The notes: generated by a model not told the origin, from the letters alone. Shown: positions 1 to 11,349, counted from the stretch's first letter. The stretch: 36,426 nucleotides of DNA from Priapulus caudatus (GCF_000485595.1 NW_014577914.1:65726-102151), one strand, 5' to 3'. Numbers and translations: made by a program.

Positions 1-2
1 CG

Positions 3-38
<36 letters not shown>

Positions 39-69
39 TGTGTGTGTGTGTGTGTGTGTGTGCGTGTGT
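1..69. repeat. CGTG then TG microsatellite
   Basis: The window opens inside a simple repeat: about ten CGTG units that become pure TG and then TGCG. It sits just before long block copy A, as TG-rich tracts do before copies C (11310-11390) and E (29784-30164). It is therefore a fixed part of the duplicated unit, truncated here by the window edge. Confidence 0.95.
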
Positions 70-990
70 ATTAATTTTCTGGAAGGGATCGAGACATGTC
101 TGGCAAAAATCACGAAGCAGCTGAATCACGACTGACGATAAAAATCGTCGTCTACGCTAACAGTAATGTACGGCCATATCAGTCCTCAGACTATACCCCA
201 TCAACATCATTACAAGATTTGCAACATGGAACGCATTTTACATCCAACGTGTATATATGGAACACGCGTGTCTGGCCGGTATACGTGCGTTATTTTTCAA
301 AATTCCTGTGATACTCCCATAGAAACATATAGAGACACTAATAGTCTAATTAGTAGCCTATATTAGTATACGGATACTCCAGACAGATGTGTGAACGGAA
401 ACATCCAAATAAGTAACGAAACTGCATGGTTCGTAATAAGTTTTTGATGTTTCATTTGTATTGTAGGCCTACAGCGTTTTTGTATGAATAAGACGTTCTG
501 GAGGGCACAGTCTTTTCATGCCTAGATTGCGAGAAATTGCAGTATACCATACGTCTATAGACTATACCTATCGTTTAAAACACACACAAAATAATTCCTT
601 TTCTATTTTACGTAGATGCTGGTTGTGTGTGGCTGCCTGTTGGGCCTATTATTTTCTGGGGAAACATTCTACGGACCCTTCAGCAAAGGAGCACATACGA
701 AAGTTTGAAAGAATGCAGTAACTGATCTAAAGTTAAAACGGCATTTTATTGATTCATTTCCACAAGAAAATGTACAAATTAAATATTTTCCGCTTCCCAG
801 CATTTTAAACATTGCAGAAAATTGCATCATTTCACACCATTTCTCGAAAAGCTTATCTGCAGAGCATACACGCCGGTGCCCCAGTAACATCCCGGTTAGT
901 CTACTTCCCACTTCGTCTACTGCTATTTCATCTAATCTCAGAACTAGTCGAATAGTCTCAGCAGTCAGTTTTTCCACGGCACGGAAGACA

Positions 991-1240
991 GGAGACACAG
1001 GTAGTGGTCCAAGCAATATGCGATGATAAACTGAGGACGGGAAGAGGAAGAGAGGTGGCAGAAGCATTAGAAGATGTACATAGAGTAGTCGAAGACATTG
1101 CAGATGGAGAAGGACTGGGGACACGTGCAGTAGAACAGCTGTTTCATGGAGAAAGACAGCTGGCGATTAAAGAGAGAGAGAGAGAGAGAGGTGACAGATG
1201 GAGAAGACGAGATGTGTAATGCAGATGGATACTTGACAGA
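991..1240 (+). pseudogene. GPCR C-tail-like segment in copy A, frameshifted
   Basis: This segment matches the open frame at 12308-12586 in copy C, which resembles the cytoplasmic tail of the receptor relic at 7566-8257. In copy A the reading frame runs to a short GA microsatellite near 1171-1190. That tract is 10 bases longer than in copy C, so the frame shifts and ends at 1217-1219 instead of continuing to the TGCAATGCAGATGG-like end. No transmembrane part is attached. It could instead be an ancient exon or chance similarity; the comparison was made by eye. Confidence 0.4.
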
Positions 1241-2474
1241 CTGATATGGACAGCCCAATATAGCAGGAAATAGGGAAACAGAGGACGGACAAAAAATGAA
1301 AAATAAATACGTGCAGCAGAGTCGAGCCAAACAATTAAGATAGACAGACAAAGTTGTAGAGCATCTATCAAACGCGTGAATGCATGTGCCACTCGTAGTG
1401 TATGTTAGCTATATGTACGATATGTCAGGTATCGTGTGCAGGAGGCGTGTGGGCTTGTAGATGAATGACAGAGATATATTGTCGCAAGAAAAGTCCCCTA
1501 CCGTATTTACCTGACGTATGCGTCGTGTTTATCGTCTTACACTTATACTTGGAGTTATACACTTATTGATGGAATCATTATGAAACGGCTTCTATGCGTC
1601 TTTCTGCTGTTGTACCTCGTTATCGTAAAGAGCGTTACACTTGCTGTTATTTTGTATTATTGATCGTTTTGAATGATATTCAGATGTCCACACAGTCGCA
1701 TGGTACATCATTAGAGCTCATTGCTGTTCCTGTGGCATACGCGCAATACTACTGGCGTGCTTCATTGAAGCGCGACAGTCGCAATCGCTGCCCGGCACCG
1801 ACATTGTATTCGAAGCAAGGAGAACAGTAGCTCACTCGTAAGCATGTGCTCACTGTATGCTCACTGTTGAGACAAGCTTTGCTGCCACTTATTGCAGACA
1901 GTGAGTAGGGTTGATCGCAACCACAGCAGAGGTCGCATTACCCGCTAATCGACGCGATGTATTACCGCTATGTGCTTCGCGAAGAACATTGTATGCTGGT
2001 TCGTGCCCTTAACATTGTCATTACCTATCATACTTATGTGCCATTATTATCGCCTGTCAATTATGTTATTCGCGCTCTAATCTGGAAGACACTAAAAGGT
2101 AGATGTGTTTTTCGTGGCGACTCTCTCTCCCTACTTGTTTAATTTGCCTCGATGTAGCAATATTTCATATTTACATCTCTTCTCATATCTATTCGCTCGT
2201 ATTTAAGCGACTAACCACCTCCTGACTTAGAGCAACCAATGCAGCCTACCTTCGTTCTCACTGCCATCGTTCTCACTAGTGCTATCCACTATCGTTACCT
2301 ATTCCTTAAAATGCTTATATCGTAACATGTATTGAAACAAACATTCGAGTTGCTGTGTATTACGCACCGGTGCTCCGTGACCCTGCAAAGCGGGCACTTC
2401 GCCACTCTGTGACATCTGAGGTTATCTCTCGGCTTCATATTTTATATCAACCCCCCGCTGGCCGCCCGACCCCC

Positions 2475-2540
2475 GGGTTAATAAGGACCAAATTGCTCAT
2501 TTATGTCATTATTGACTAAGTTGTTAATTATTATACCCCT
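2475..2540. repeat. Inverted repeat in the long block (copy A)
   Basis: The arms begin GGGTTAATAAGGAC and end with the near-complement TTAATTATTATACCCC around a short loop. The same hairpin occurs at 13715-13776, 16457-16517 and 32852-32910. In A it is degraded by extra bases and preceded by a C-rich insertion (about 2450-2475). It may be a small MITE-like element or a structural site; there is no direct evidence for either. Confidence 0.6.
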
Positions 2541-3537
2541 GCCTACTTATACTACACATTGTGCTACAAAAAACGCTTGCCCCCTTACACAATTTGTGTT
2601 AATTTAGTTATTTTATCTCGTTATCGTCCTTATGTGTAACCGAATGAAAAATTCGCATGTCTTATAAACAACGTACATCAAAATATAATAATGCCTGCCA
2701 GTCACATGTGTATAATTGTGAATTGTGTATAATTAACTATGTGTTATAATGTGTAGTACAATATTTTCAGAAGTCTATTAATATAATTGATGACTCCCCT
2801 GATATTATGTAGTATTCGTGATTCCTATTATTCACGCCGATGTTAATGACCCAAATGTCACAGTTATAATATTACATGTCTAATATATAATGCGATCACC
2901 TCGTAGCATCTAGAACAAGCTCCCATATCTATGCACACGTTGTAATGAAGGAACTTACAGATCACATGGGTTAGAATGCGTTGCAATCATATGAATCCTT
3001 GTGCGTTCCTAGTTTACTGACGGTTATATACTAGTTACTAGGGTAAACGCGCGCAATATTTTCCGTGTTCATCGCATGAGAAGCGAGGTCGTGGGACCGT
3101 ATCGAGGTAAAACGACTCTGAGTTGATAGATAACCGCTGCCGATTGCGCTCTATTCTGCTACATGTTACCCGTGGGTATTGTGATGAGTAAAACAGCGAA
3201 TTGTAGGGGCGATCACTGACTTGGTCTAATCTGATTTTCATGAGGTTATCGCTACCCCAATTGTGCAGATAAAATAGTTGAGACTGCGGATACTTCTGGA
3301 CTCTCCCGGAATCACAAACATTCATTCCATCACTAGAACTACCATTGGATCGGTAAGCATGCACCGACTATATATGCAACATTATATTTGGCTACAACGT
3401 CATGCGAACATGGAATAGAGTAATGCATCATGATTACAAATAGACGCTCTGACGCTAATGCTGAATAAATAAAAAGAAGTTAATCTATCGGCGTCGGTTT
3501 CCGGTATGGTGCTGTTCAGCTCAAGCGAGAAATTTGT

Positions 3538-3581
3538 TTATTTTTTTTTTAGTTTTTCTTTGTTTTTTTTTTTTTTTTTTG

Positions 3582-3624
<43 letters not shown>

Positions 3625-3680
3625 CTTTCTTTTTTTTTTTTTTTTTATTTTTTTTTTTTGTTTATTCTTTTTTTTTTTGA
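3538..3680. repeat. Long T-rich tract inserted in copy A
   Basis: About 140 bases of almost pure T interrupt copy A between GAGAAAT and GATCGTTG. Copies B, D and E run straight across this point (GAGAAATAGATCG or GAGAAATAGAGCG). No element body and no clear target-site duplication are visible. It could be a poly(A) relic on the minus strand, or a homopolymer error in a poorly corrected stretch. Confidence 0.8.
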
Positions 3681-4887
3681 TCGTTGAAAATTACACGTTT
3701 GCTTAGGTATACCTATGCTCCATTACATCGTCATGGTTTCCCTGAGTTGGATCATTGTAATTTCTTAAAGTGCTCAGCTTAGTGATTGGAGATCACACAT
3801 ATAAAAGAATCCTCATCAGACATGACATAAACCCACTGTGCGGATGGTAGCATATACGGTCTAATCTGCGGTTCCCGCAAGCACAGGGGGTATCTAGAAA
3901 AATACGAGCATTTTCATGAAATTATAACATACACTAGGCAGTAGTGGAGAACACAAATCTGCTCGAGGTAGCCTACAGCAAGGCTTATTAAATTATAAAG
4001 TGACATGTTGTTGATAGAAATCGTATTACTCAATCGCTTTTAAATTTTTATTGATATACAATCCATTACCGGCAGGTACGTGCAATGGGCATGCGCAAAC
4101 TCTGCATGGCGCCACAGGTAACTTTTGATTCGATTTCACTCCACGAAGCCCAGGGCGTGTAGAGAATGCACGAAAGCCGGGTCTACGCAAAGAATCGTAT
4201 TTTCGTTTAAATTTAATTCTTATCGCCAGCTGGTTTCTGATGCTATCCCGGAAAGGTACATTTATCACATGAAATCCATTTTTAATCCGTGTCATTACAC
4301 ATATCATCATGTCGATTTGCATACATGAGCGAAAAGCCACGGTTAGATCAGTTTCCTCACACCAGGTTTTTCTTGTTGAAACGCCGTAAATACTCTTAAA
4401 ACGGATATTTGACTTCTCCTCAACTCTTGTAAAGCATGTATGAATCAAAACAGCGAGGACAACGCAGGCTTGTATAGAGAGAGCGACCAAGTAAACCCCC
4501 GAGTCTATAGTAGAACAAACGTCGCGAACCAGCAAGTGGTCACGATCTCAGAATTCAAAAAGCTGTGAGATAGCTATCTAGACGACAGCAGTCACGCGGC
4601 AAGAAAGCTGTTGTGAACCGAGACACGAGGGAGGGAAAAAATATCGTGAATAGGTCGGCAAGTAGACAACGTCGAGCAACTGCGGAAGAACACGCAACCT
4701 GCCTTCGCAAAGAACCGATAATTCGCGTATACGCAAGCTCAACATGCAGCTTCTAATTATACTCCATCCTAGGATCATCTCACGCAGTAGAAAACACTAA
4801 CAGCGCATATCCAACCGTGCCGCAAGCAGCACACATCTAATACATGTGACTGTAGTCGGACGCTATATACTTCCAGGTTCTATTTGT

Positions 4888-5605
4888 TGTTGCAATAAAA
4901 TAGCGATTTTTAATATTATTACTAATGTACGGGTCGAACTTCTTTAGACTACCCAAAAGAACTACTTTATCATTGAGTTTTGAGCGTGCGCTGACATCAA
5001 ACATCAGCAGATGCGCGACTGGCACCGACTATATTTAGCGGATGAGCTTCAACCCGCTCCTCAGAAATCCCAATGCGTCATGTGGTTTTCGTCGGCTGCC
5101 ATAACAATTTTGCGACTTCGGTGCTGTTCCATTGGACTTGCGACGTTGGACCGCTACATAGCTATCGTCCACTCCGGTCTCTCGGCTACAACCCAGCTTG
5201 ATGTACCTCATAGACGCCAGCGAAAACTCATGTGATGTCCGTCTGGCTGTATACAACTGCGCGTCGAGCTTTCAGTGGCAGTTGAGCTCAGGCATTATCA
5301 CGTTGGCGCCAGTGAGCCAACTGGTACCAGCAGCCGACAATACGTCACATTGCAGTTGGAAAGATTCCTGAAGACAGAAACGAGATGGTAGACGCTGGTA
5401 GGAGCGGCCAGATGCTGCTAGAGCATGATGCCGAACACGCGAAGGACATGAACAAATTCAACGCATAAAATATTTTCGCTGATGAAGATCGATGCGATGG
5501 CAGCTAACAAGAGCGGGCTGACATGAGGTGGAGACTAAGCATCCGCTGTAACGTTAGATTGCAGGCTTGACAATTAGAAACCAAGCTACAACTTCATAGC
5601 TTTAA
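4888..5605 (+). pseudogene. GPCR relic A, TM5-TM7 deleted
   Basis: Receptor similarity starts near the TM1 coding region and passes through TCTTTAGACTACCCAAAAG (the LRTQRN loop). It includes a recognisable DRY stretch at about 5138-5175 (GLATLDRYIAIVH in frame), then VWLYTT-like bases near 5239. After the TM4 end (GTTGGCGCC, about 5303) the sequence jumps directly to a tail like that of relic B, ending near 5605. TM5, TM6 and TM7 are absent. Many frameshifts are present, but this stretch is rich in likely sequencing indels. The shared internal deletion with relic B is the robust evidence that this is not a working receptor. Confidence 0.75.
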
Positions 5606-6039
5606 AAGCACGGGGCTTTTCCCACGCCAGAATCTTACTACGAACCTCTATTTACTGACAAANACATTTATTTCCACAACAATAACTCGCAAACATTGTC
5701 ATCAAGAGGTTTTCAAATGAAGACTGCAACCCATTCGTACAGTTGCCTGTTATAGATAACTTTTTCTCATTTACACCATATTACTATTATGCTTTCAGGG
5801 GTTCTAAGTTGGTTTCGGCTGTCATCATAATGCTCATAACGTAACAGTTTTTCCCATGCTTATTATCTTTATATAGACTGATGTTGAAATATTGATATGG
5901 TTGGTGCTGAATGTTATATGTCGAGTTGTTACCCAATGATTGTTCCTATGTTTTATGTTCAATTATTTAGTTTAGGTTATGAATTAGTTAGCACGATTTT
6001 TTACCCCAGCGCAGAGTGGTACCCGCTAGCAGTGTGCTT
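5606..6039. other. Unassigned junction between units
   Basis: Similarity to the downstream flank of relic B continues only to about 5660, where one ambiguous base (5663) sits. The rest, to about 6039, is AT-rich with no recognised element. The ambiguous base at the end of homology suggests an assembly join. The 66-residue ORF at 5897-6097 shows no recognisable features and is not called. Confidence 0.5.
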
Positions 6040-7565
6040 ATATATAAAATGCTGGTGTTACCCTCCTGTAGCATTAGAACAAGTCCCATATTTATGACAC
6101 GTTGTAATTGAGAGGAACTACATATATCACCCATGGTGTTTAGTATGTCGTTGCAATCATATGAATTCTTGGTGGCGCGTTCCTATTTGCTTGGACGCGT
6201 TATCACTACTAGTTACTTAGGTTGGTAACGCGCTATATTTCCGTGTTGCATCGTTTCATTGGAAGCGAGGTTAGGTCGTGACCGTATCGCACGGAAAATT
6301 ACGACTTGAGTTGATAGATAAACGCGGTGCCGATTGCGTCTATTCTGTACATGTTACCGTGGCCCTATTGTGGGATTGAGTAAAACGACGATTTGTAGGG
6401 GTGATCATTTATTGGTCTATTGATTTTCATGAGGTTATCGCTTTACCCCAATTTGTGTACAGATAGGAACAATTTAGACAGGGATACGTTCTGGACTCTC
6501 CCCTGGAAATACAAACATTCATTCCATCACTCGTGTAAAACTTACCACTTGCTTCCGGGTACGCTTAGCAGTTGAGATATTATATGAACATATATTAGGT
6601 TGGTTACAACGTCTTGCGACTTAGAATAGGAGAATGATTCATGATTAACTATAAATAGACGCTTCTAGCTAAGTGGAATAAATTAAAAGATGTAAATCTA
6701 TCGGCCTCGCGTTTCGCGGTATGGTGCTGTTACAGTAAGAGAGAAATAGATCGTTTGAAATACACGTTTGCTGTAGGTCTACTCATGTCCATTAATCTGT
6801 TCACGGTTTTCTGAGTTTGGCATCATTTGTAATTTGCTAAAGTGCTAGCTCTGGTGATTGGCATCACATATATTTAAGAAATCACATCAGGACATGACAT
6901 AAACCACTGGCGAATGGTAGCATATACGGTCTAAATCTGGGTTCCCGCAAGCAACCAGTATCTGAGAAAAATACGATCATTTCAATTTTGAAATTAATAA
7001 ATATAGATGCAGTGTGAGAACCAAATCTGTCGAGGGTAGCTACAAGCCAAGGCTATATTATCTTTTAAATTTTAATTTTTTTTAACAGTGACCATGTTGT
7101 GATAGACATTGTATTACTCATCGTCTTTAAATTTTATTGATATACAATTCCATTCCGCAGGTACTGCATGGGCATGCGCAAACTCTTAGCATGCCGCCAC
7201 AGGTAACTTTTTTGATTCTATCTAGACACAGCAGTCAGGCGGCAGAAAGCTGTCTGTGAACAGACCACGAGGTATGGAAAAAACTTATCGCTGGTAGGTC
7301 GGCAAGTGACAACTCTAGGCACAACTGCGGAAGAACACACAACCTGTGTGTCAAACATGCCTGCTGTCTAATTACTCCATCCTGGCATTATCTCACGACA
7401 GTGTGAAAAACCACTCTCTACCCCCCCCTTCCGTCCTCCTCCCTACCACCCCCTTCTCCCCTTCCCTTCTACCTACAGTGATAGTCCAACGTGCTTCAGC
7501 AGCAGCAACAATCTAATACATTGTGCTGTAGGTCGGATCGTATAATTACTCGATTGTATTGGTTG
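6040..7565. repeat. Long duplicated block, partial copy B
   Basis: This corresponds to the 3' part of the long block, from about 2880 in A, 14240 in C, 16780 in D and 33210 in E. It begins near GTAGCATTAGAACAAGTCCC. After CAGGTAACTTTT (about 7210) it skips some 430 bases present in A and D and resumes at CTATCTAGACACAGCAG. A C/T-rich insertion at 7413-7477 is absent from A. There are many single-base insertions relative to D. No gene is supported in it. Confidence 0.8.
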
Positions 7566-8257
7566 GCTTGCAATAACATAGCGATTTTTAATATTATTTA
7601 TAATTCGTACGGGTCGATTCTTTAGAACCCAACAAGAAACTATTTATCATTATATGTTTGGCCGTTCGCTGACATAACATTCAGCGATGGCTGACTGGCA
7701 CGCGCTATATGAGCGGTATGAGTGTCAACCGGGCTCCTCAGAAAATCCAATCGTCCATTTGGTGTTGGTTTTCGTCGGCTCTGCCCATAAATTTTTGGAC
7801 TTCGGTGCTGCTCGATTGGACTTGGCGACGTTGGACCGCTACATAGCTCGTCCATCCGCTTTTCGCCTTACAACCAGCTGATGCTCCTAGGCAGCGAAAC
7901 TCATGGTGATGACTGTCTGGCTGTATACAACTGCGGTCGGTTCAGTGGCAGGAGCTCAGGCATTAACACGTTGGCGCCATGGAGCCAAACTGGATACACA
8001 GAGCCGGACAGTCGTCACATGCAGTTGGGAAGATGTCTGAAACAGAAGAGATGGTAGAGCTGGTAGGAGCGGCGCCAGATGCTGTAGAGCAGATGCCTGA
8101 CACGGAAAGACATGAGACAAATTCAGTAAAATATTTGGCTGATGAAGATCGATGGATGGCAGCTAACAAAAGAGCGGGGACAGAGGTGGAAGACAAGATG
8201 TGTAACGTAGATGCAGGCATGACAAAGAGAAAACACAGCTACTACTTCATAGCTTAA
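7566..8257 (+). pseudogene. GPCR relic B, TM5-TM7 deleted, tail open
   Basis: Same architecture as relic A. There is TM1/TM2 similarity (TCGATTCTTTAGAACCCAAC, about 7614), then a DRY region at about 7822-7855 with small indels (LATLDRYIA readable), then TM4-like bases to GTTGGCGCC near 7978. The sequence continues immediately into an open frame, 7979-8257, of 92 codons. That frame is acidic and Ser/Thr-rich (VGKMSETEEM, DAVEQMPDTERHE, ending KRKHSYYFIA), in the style of a receptor cytoplasmic tail. TM5-TM7 are missing, so a functional receptor is not possible. The ATG at 7979 lies exactly at the deletion junction, so a free 92-residue protein is conceivable but unsupported. Confidence 0.75.
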
Positions 8258-8919
8258 AAAGAGGTCATGCAGAATCTTACTAGACCTTATTTACTGAAAT
8301 ACTAACTTAAATATCTAATCGCTAAGAGGCCAGTGTAGTTTCCATCAAGGCAGTTGCGTTACGCGATGCTATAAAATCGGTAGCACGATCTGCATCATGA
8401 CTAGGCAAGGCGACAAGGCAAACACAGTGAAAAACTGCAATGTGAGTAAACATCAAAACCTGAACTAACATTATCACAGACTACGAATGATTGTTTTTGC
8501 GTCAATAGTTTCTGTATCGCGTTACGTACTGATTGAAACCTTCGAAATGGAATTGTCTGTTTCTGGCCTAATGGTGTCTTTTGATGCAATTCCCGTGTTT
8601 CGCGCAAATCCCACACAAATAACGTCGTTCCTTCAATAGCTGCCATAAGCCGCATCTTACAATATCGCTAGCTATTAAGTCCTCGCACACGCCGTTGGCA
8701 TCACGCAATGACGTGTGATTCAATGTATGACCCATGTGACTATTTAGAGCAGCACTAATTCGTACGAAGGATTTAATCTGTGGAGTAAAACAGAGTGATA
8801 GGGCAAGTGACTGTGTAGTAGAGAAGCGGCGCGTTGGTGATGACCAACACCAGCAAAAACGCTGACAGAAAACATAGGCAAGACAACGAAGGGAAGTGAA
8901 TAACGATTGTAGATGAAAT
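8258..8919. other. Unassigned DNA upstream of GPCR2
   Basis: The first ~35 bases match the region after relic A. No repeat, RNA or coding feature is recognised in the remainder. ORFs on the minus strand (8401-8655 and 8568-9011) show no family features. The second overlaps the conserved receptor 5' flank on the opposite strand and is treated as a shadow. Confidence 0.45.
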
Positions 8920-9228
8920 GACGATGGTAGTGGACTGAGATTCATAGTAGCAAGCACGGCGCGACTGAAGAACAAAGCAAAGTTAAACCGAATATGAAAG
9001 CATCTAAACATATTATTGTGTAAAACAGAGAGAGAAAGAGAGAGGGAGAGAGAGAGAGAAATAAGATACAGAAAGACAGCCGAATGAGATAACGACTGAC
9101 ATCGGAGAAGTAATGCAGACGACGATATGCGGCATTAAGTGGCAGCAACCGCTGTGACAAGGTGACGCTTTCCGCACGTACTTTTACAAAGCCTAACTGA
9201 AGAGGAGAACAATTTGCGGCCAATTAAC
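8920..9228 (+). promoter_or_regulatory. Conserved 5' flank of GPCR2, paralogous to GPCR3 flank
   Basis: About 300 bases aligning closely with 22350-22732. Shared landmarks are GTGGACTGAGATTCATAGTA, a GA-rich microsatellite (9028-9060), GATATGCGGCATTAAG, CCGCTGTGACAAGGTGACGC and the stretch just before the start codon. The similarity shows that this upstream DNA was copied with the gene and probably holds 5' UTR and promoter. No TATA box or initiator can be assigned with confidence. Confidence 0.6.
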
Positions 9229-10080
9229 ATGGAGCCACGTAATTACACTGTGCTTGATGATAACGGCACTATAGAACACACCACAAACCACACCAACAGT
9301 GAAATCCAAGCTTCTTACAATTCGTAAGCTAATGTCGGGTTTCTTTATGGCGCGTTCGTGCTTGTGATTGCGATCACTATATTCGTGTTAAATGCTCTCA
9401 TAATGGTCGTATACGTCAGGTTCGACTTTCTTAGAACGCAAAGAAACTACTTCATCATTAATCTGGCATGTGCAGATACATTAACAGCGGTCGCAGCTGG
9501 TGCAACTGTATTCTTCAGAGCTTTCGTACATGAGTATCGTGAGACAGAGATAGCTTGTGGTATATACGTTTTTGTCGCCTACGTCTCAGTTGGTGCATCA
9601 ATGCTGACGATTGGACTTAATTGCGACGTTGGACCGCTACATTATTTTGATATCGTCCATCCGTTTCGCTACAGTCAGCTGATGACTCCTAGAGCAGCAA
9701 AATTTATGTTGCTGTCCGTCTGGCCGTATACAACGGGGTACGGGTTAATAGCCGTGGTTCAGGCGGTCACGAGATGGCGACCCGGAATGTTGTGTGTTGT
9801 TGATATGATAACCAATATATGGCTGAGCTGGTATGTCGCTATCAACTACGCGGCCGTGTTACTGTTCATGACGTACGCTTACGTCGTTATAGGTCTGATC
9901 ATGATTGACCACAGCCGACGTGTTGCCGCAGCAACTAATCAAGCGCAGCTTCAACAACTGTCCAGTCTCGCTGGAACGTTCAAAGCAGCCAAACTCATCC
10001 TGACTGTCGTTGGCGTGTCCATCCTACTAATAAGTCCCAACATTTTACACATGTTTCTGGCGACGTCTATTGCAGATTGA
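9229..10080 (+). pseudogene. GPCR2, truncated rhodopsin-type receptor pseudogene
   Basis: A close paralogue of the intact receptor at 22733, starting at the matching ATG (MEPRNYTVLDDNG). Codon 33 is a TAA stop (9325-9327) where the paralogue has CAG. The frame then stays open through TM1 (FVLNALIMVV), TM2 (NLACADTL, with the conserved Asp), Cys before TM3, TM4 Trp (SVWPYTTG), TM5 and TM6 (LISPNIL), ending in TSIAD-stop at 10078-10080. Two small insertions (+4 near 9618 and +5 near 9644) throw the DRY segment out of frame and restore it, replacing LATLDRYIAI with LNCDVGPLHYFDI. TM7 and the tail are replaced by AT-rich repeats. This region is not indel-noisy, so the lesions are probably real. 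Expression as a truncated product from an internal ATG is possible but unlikely. Confidence 0.85.
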
Positions 10081-10494
10081 TTGACCGTGCCGGTAGATTG
10101 ACCATTGATTGACCATTGCATTTATTGACTATGCCATTCATTGCATATTTGCATTTTTTTATGTTTGCATATTTTTTGCATATTTTTCATGCATTGTTTT
10201 TAATATTTTTTGCATTCTTTGCATATTTTTTTTTACATTTGTCATTTATTTATTTTTATTTTACGTTTGGCATATTTGATTGCATTTTACTATTCATTGC
10301 ATTTTTTATATTTTTTTTGCATTCTATTGGCATATTTTTTTATTTTTTATATTTGCATTTTTTTATTTGCGATTATGCAATATTGCATATATACTTCATT
10401 GCTTATGAACTTATGCATTATGTGACGTATGCCATTGATTGACTCTTACCATTGCAATTGATTGACCATTGACGCATTGATTGACCAAATGGCC
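10081..10494. repeat. Degenerate AT-rich ATTGACC / TTTGCATA tandem repeat
   Basis: Short T-rich units containing TTGCAT and CATATTTTT repeat irregularly. Both edges carry GATTGACCATTGATTGACC-like units. The edges match GGTAGATTGACCAGACAG in the F block (about 35805). The tract therefore looks like an expansion at the point where the GPCR2 coding sequence was fused to the F block. The apparent 108-residue ORF (10116-10442) is a phenylalanine/leucine-rich product of the T-rich repeat and is not called. Confidence 0.7.
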
Positions 10495-11221
10495 CAGGGT
10501 TGATATTGACAGACAGCTGGGACTTCGAAGGAGTCCGTATTGAGTAGAGCAAGCAGAGAAAGCGGACGAGAGGAGTCGAGCAGTGTTCAGAGAGAGGGGA
10601 CGTACTGAGTCGAGTAAAGGAGCAGAGAGAGGCGGATGGTAAGTGAAAGAGCTAGTGGTTTTAACAGCGTATAGAGTGAAATGAAGTCGTAAATTTGTAT
10701 AAAAATAAACAAAAAGTGTTACAGAATCATTGGTAGCGTGAGCGTAAATAGTAATTACGCAGCGAAGCGGTTAGGGAAATCCGCAACAGGCACTGGCATT
10801 AACAGAGCACATTATAATAGTGTTCGCAACTGGATTGTCGTGGGCGTCTGGGGGCAGTCGCTAGTTTACTTTGGCTAGGCTAACACACAGTAGGTAAAAT
10901 TCATGACGGCATTTGTGTTCGTAAGTGGTTAAATATGCATGTATAAGGTAATAATATATATATGTAAGTTTTACAGTGAAAGTAAAAGTCGCTCACACAA
11001 AATGAAATTTGCGCAATTGAGTTTTCGCTCGTGGGAGCCAATAAAGGATGGTGCTGATGGGTTACTTCCTATTTTACATAAATATGTGCACCTATTCGTT
11101 CGCAATAAGTATTTATACTTACTAAAATTTGAATAAAATTGACTAAAATAAGGCCCAAATCAAGCGGTCTTAGAAATTCGTATAAATATGCTGAGGCAAA
11201 ATGAAAGTTAAGGTAACGAAT
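10495..11221. repeat. F block, copy upstream of long block C
   Basis: Matches 28890-29735 and 35805-36058. Shared landmarks are GAGTAGAGCAAGCAGAGAAAG, GAGTCGAGTAAAG, GAGCTAGTGGTTTTAACAG, AAAGTCGTAAATTGTATAAA-type sequence and AATAAACAAAAAGTG. The AATAAACAAA stretch could serve as a poly(A) signal, but no gene ends here. The block always lies just before the hairpin/TG tract and the long block, except at the right end, where a LINE interrupts it. Confidence 0.8.
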
Positions 11222-11288
11222 GATAGGCGTTCTAAATGCTATTATATATATATATATATGTATATATAATAGCATTAGAACGCCTATC
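11222..11288. repeat. AT-cored perfect-armed inverted repeat
   Basis: GATAGGCGTTCTAAATGCTA on the left is matched by its reverse complement, TAGCATTAGAACGCCTATC, on the right. The arms differ by one extra A and flank a TATATA core. Copy E keeps only the left arm (from 29736: GATAGGCGTTCT). It may be a small foldback or MITE, or a replication-slippage palindrome. It is followed by a TA run and then the TG microsatellite. Confidence 0.85.
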
Positions 11289-11289
11289 A

Positions 11290-11324
<35 letters not shown>

Positions 11325-11349
11325 GGTGTGTGTGTGTGTGTGTGTTTGT

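Larger units (their letters stand above)
70..4887. repeat. Long duplicated block, copy A
   Basis: This is a ~4.8 kb non-coding segment whose order of landmarks recurs in C, D and E. Landmarks are a start containing TTTTCTGGAAGGGATCGAG, a receptor-tail-like stretch (about 991-1240), a TTAATAAGG/TTATTATTAA inverted repeat (2475-2540), and a 3' part with GGTATGGTGCTGTTCA (about 3500) and GGTCTAATCTG (about 3858). From 70 to about 1660 it aligns cleanly with copy C. After that it carries many single-base insertions relative to C and D. A T-rich tract interrupts it at 3538-3680. No coding gene is supported; the longest ORF (669-1124, minus) is discussed under findings. Confidence 0.85.

Noticed and set aside
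3506-3706. Phenylalanine-rich ORF
   Set aside because: Translation of the T-rich tract.
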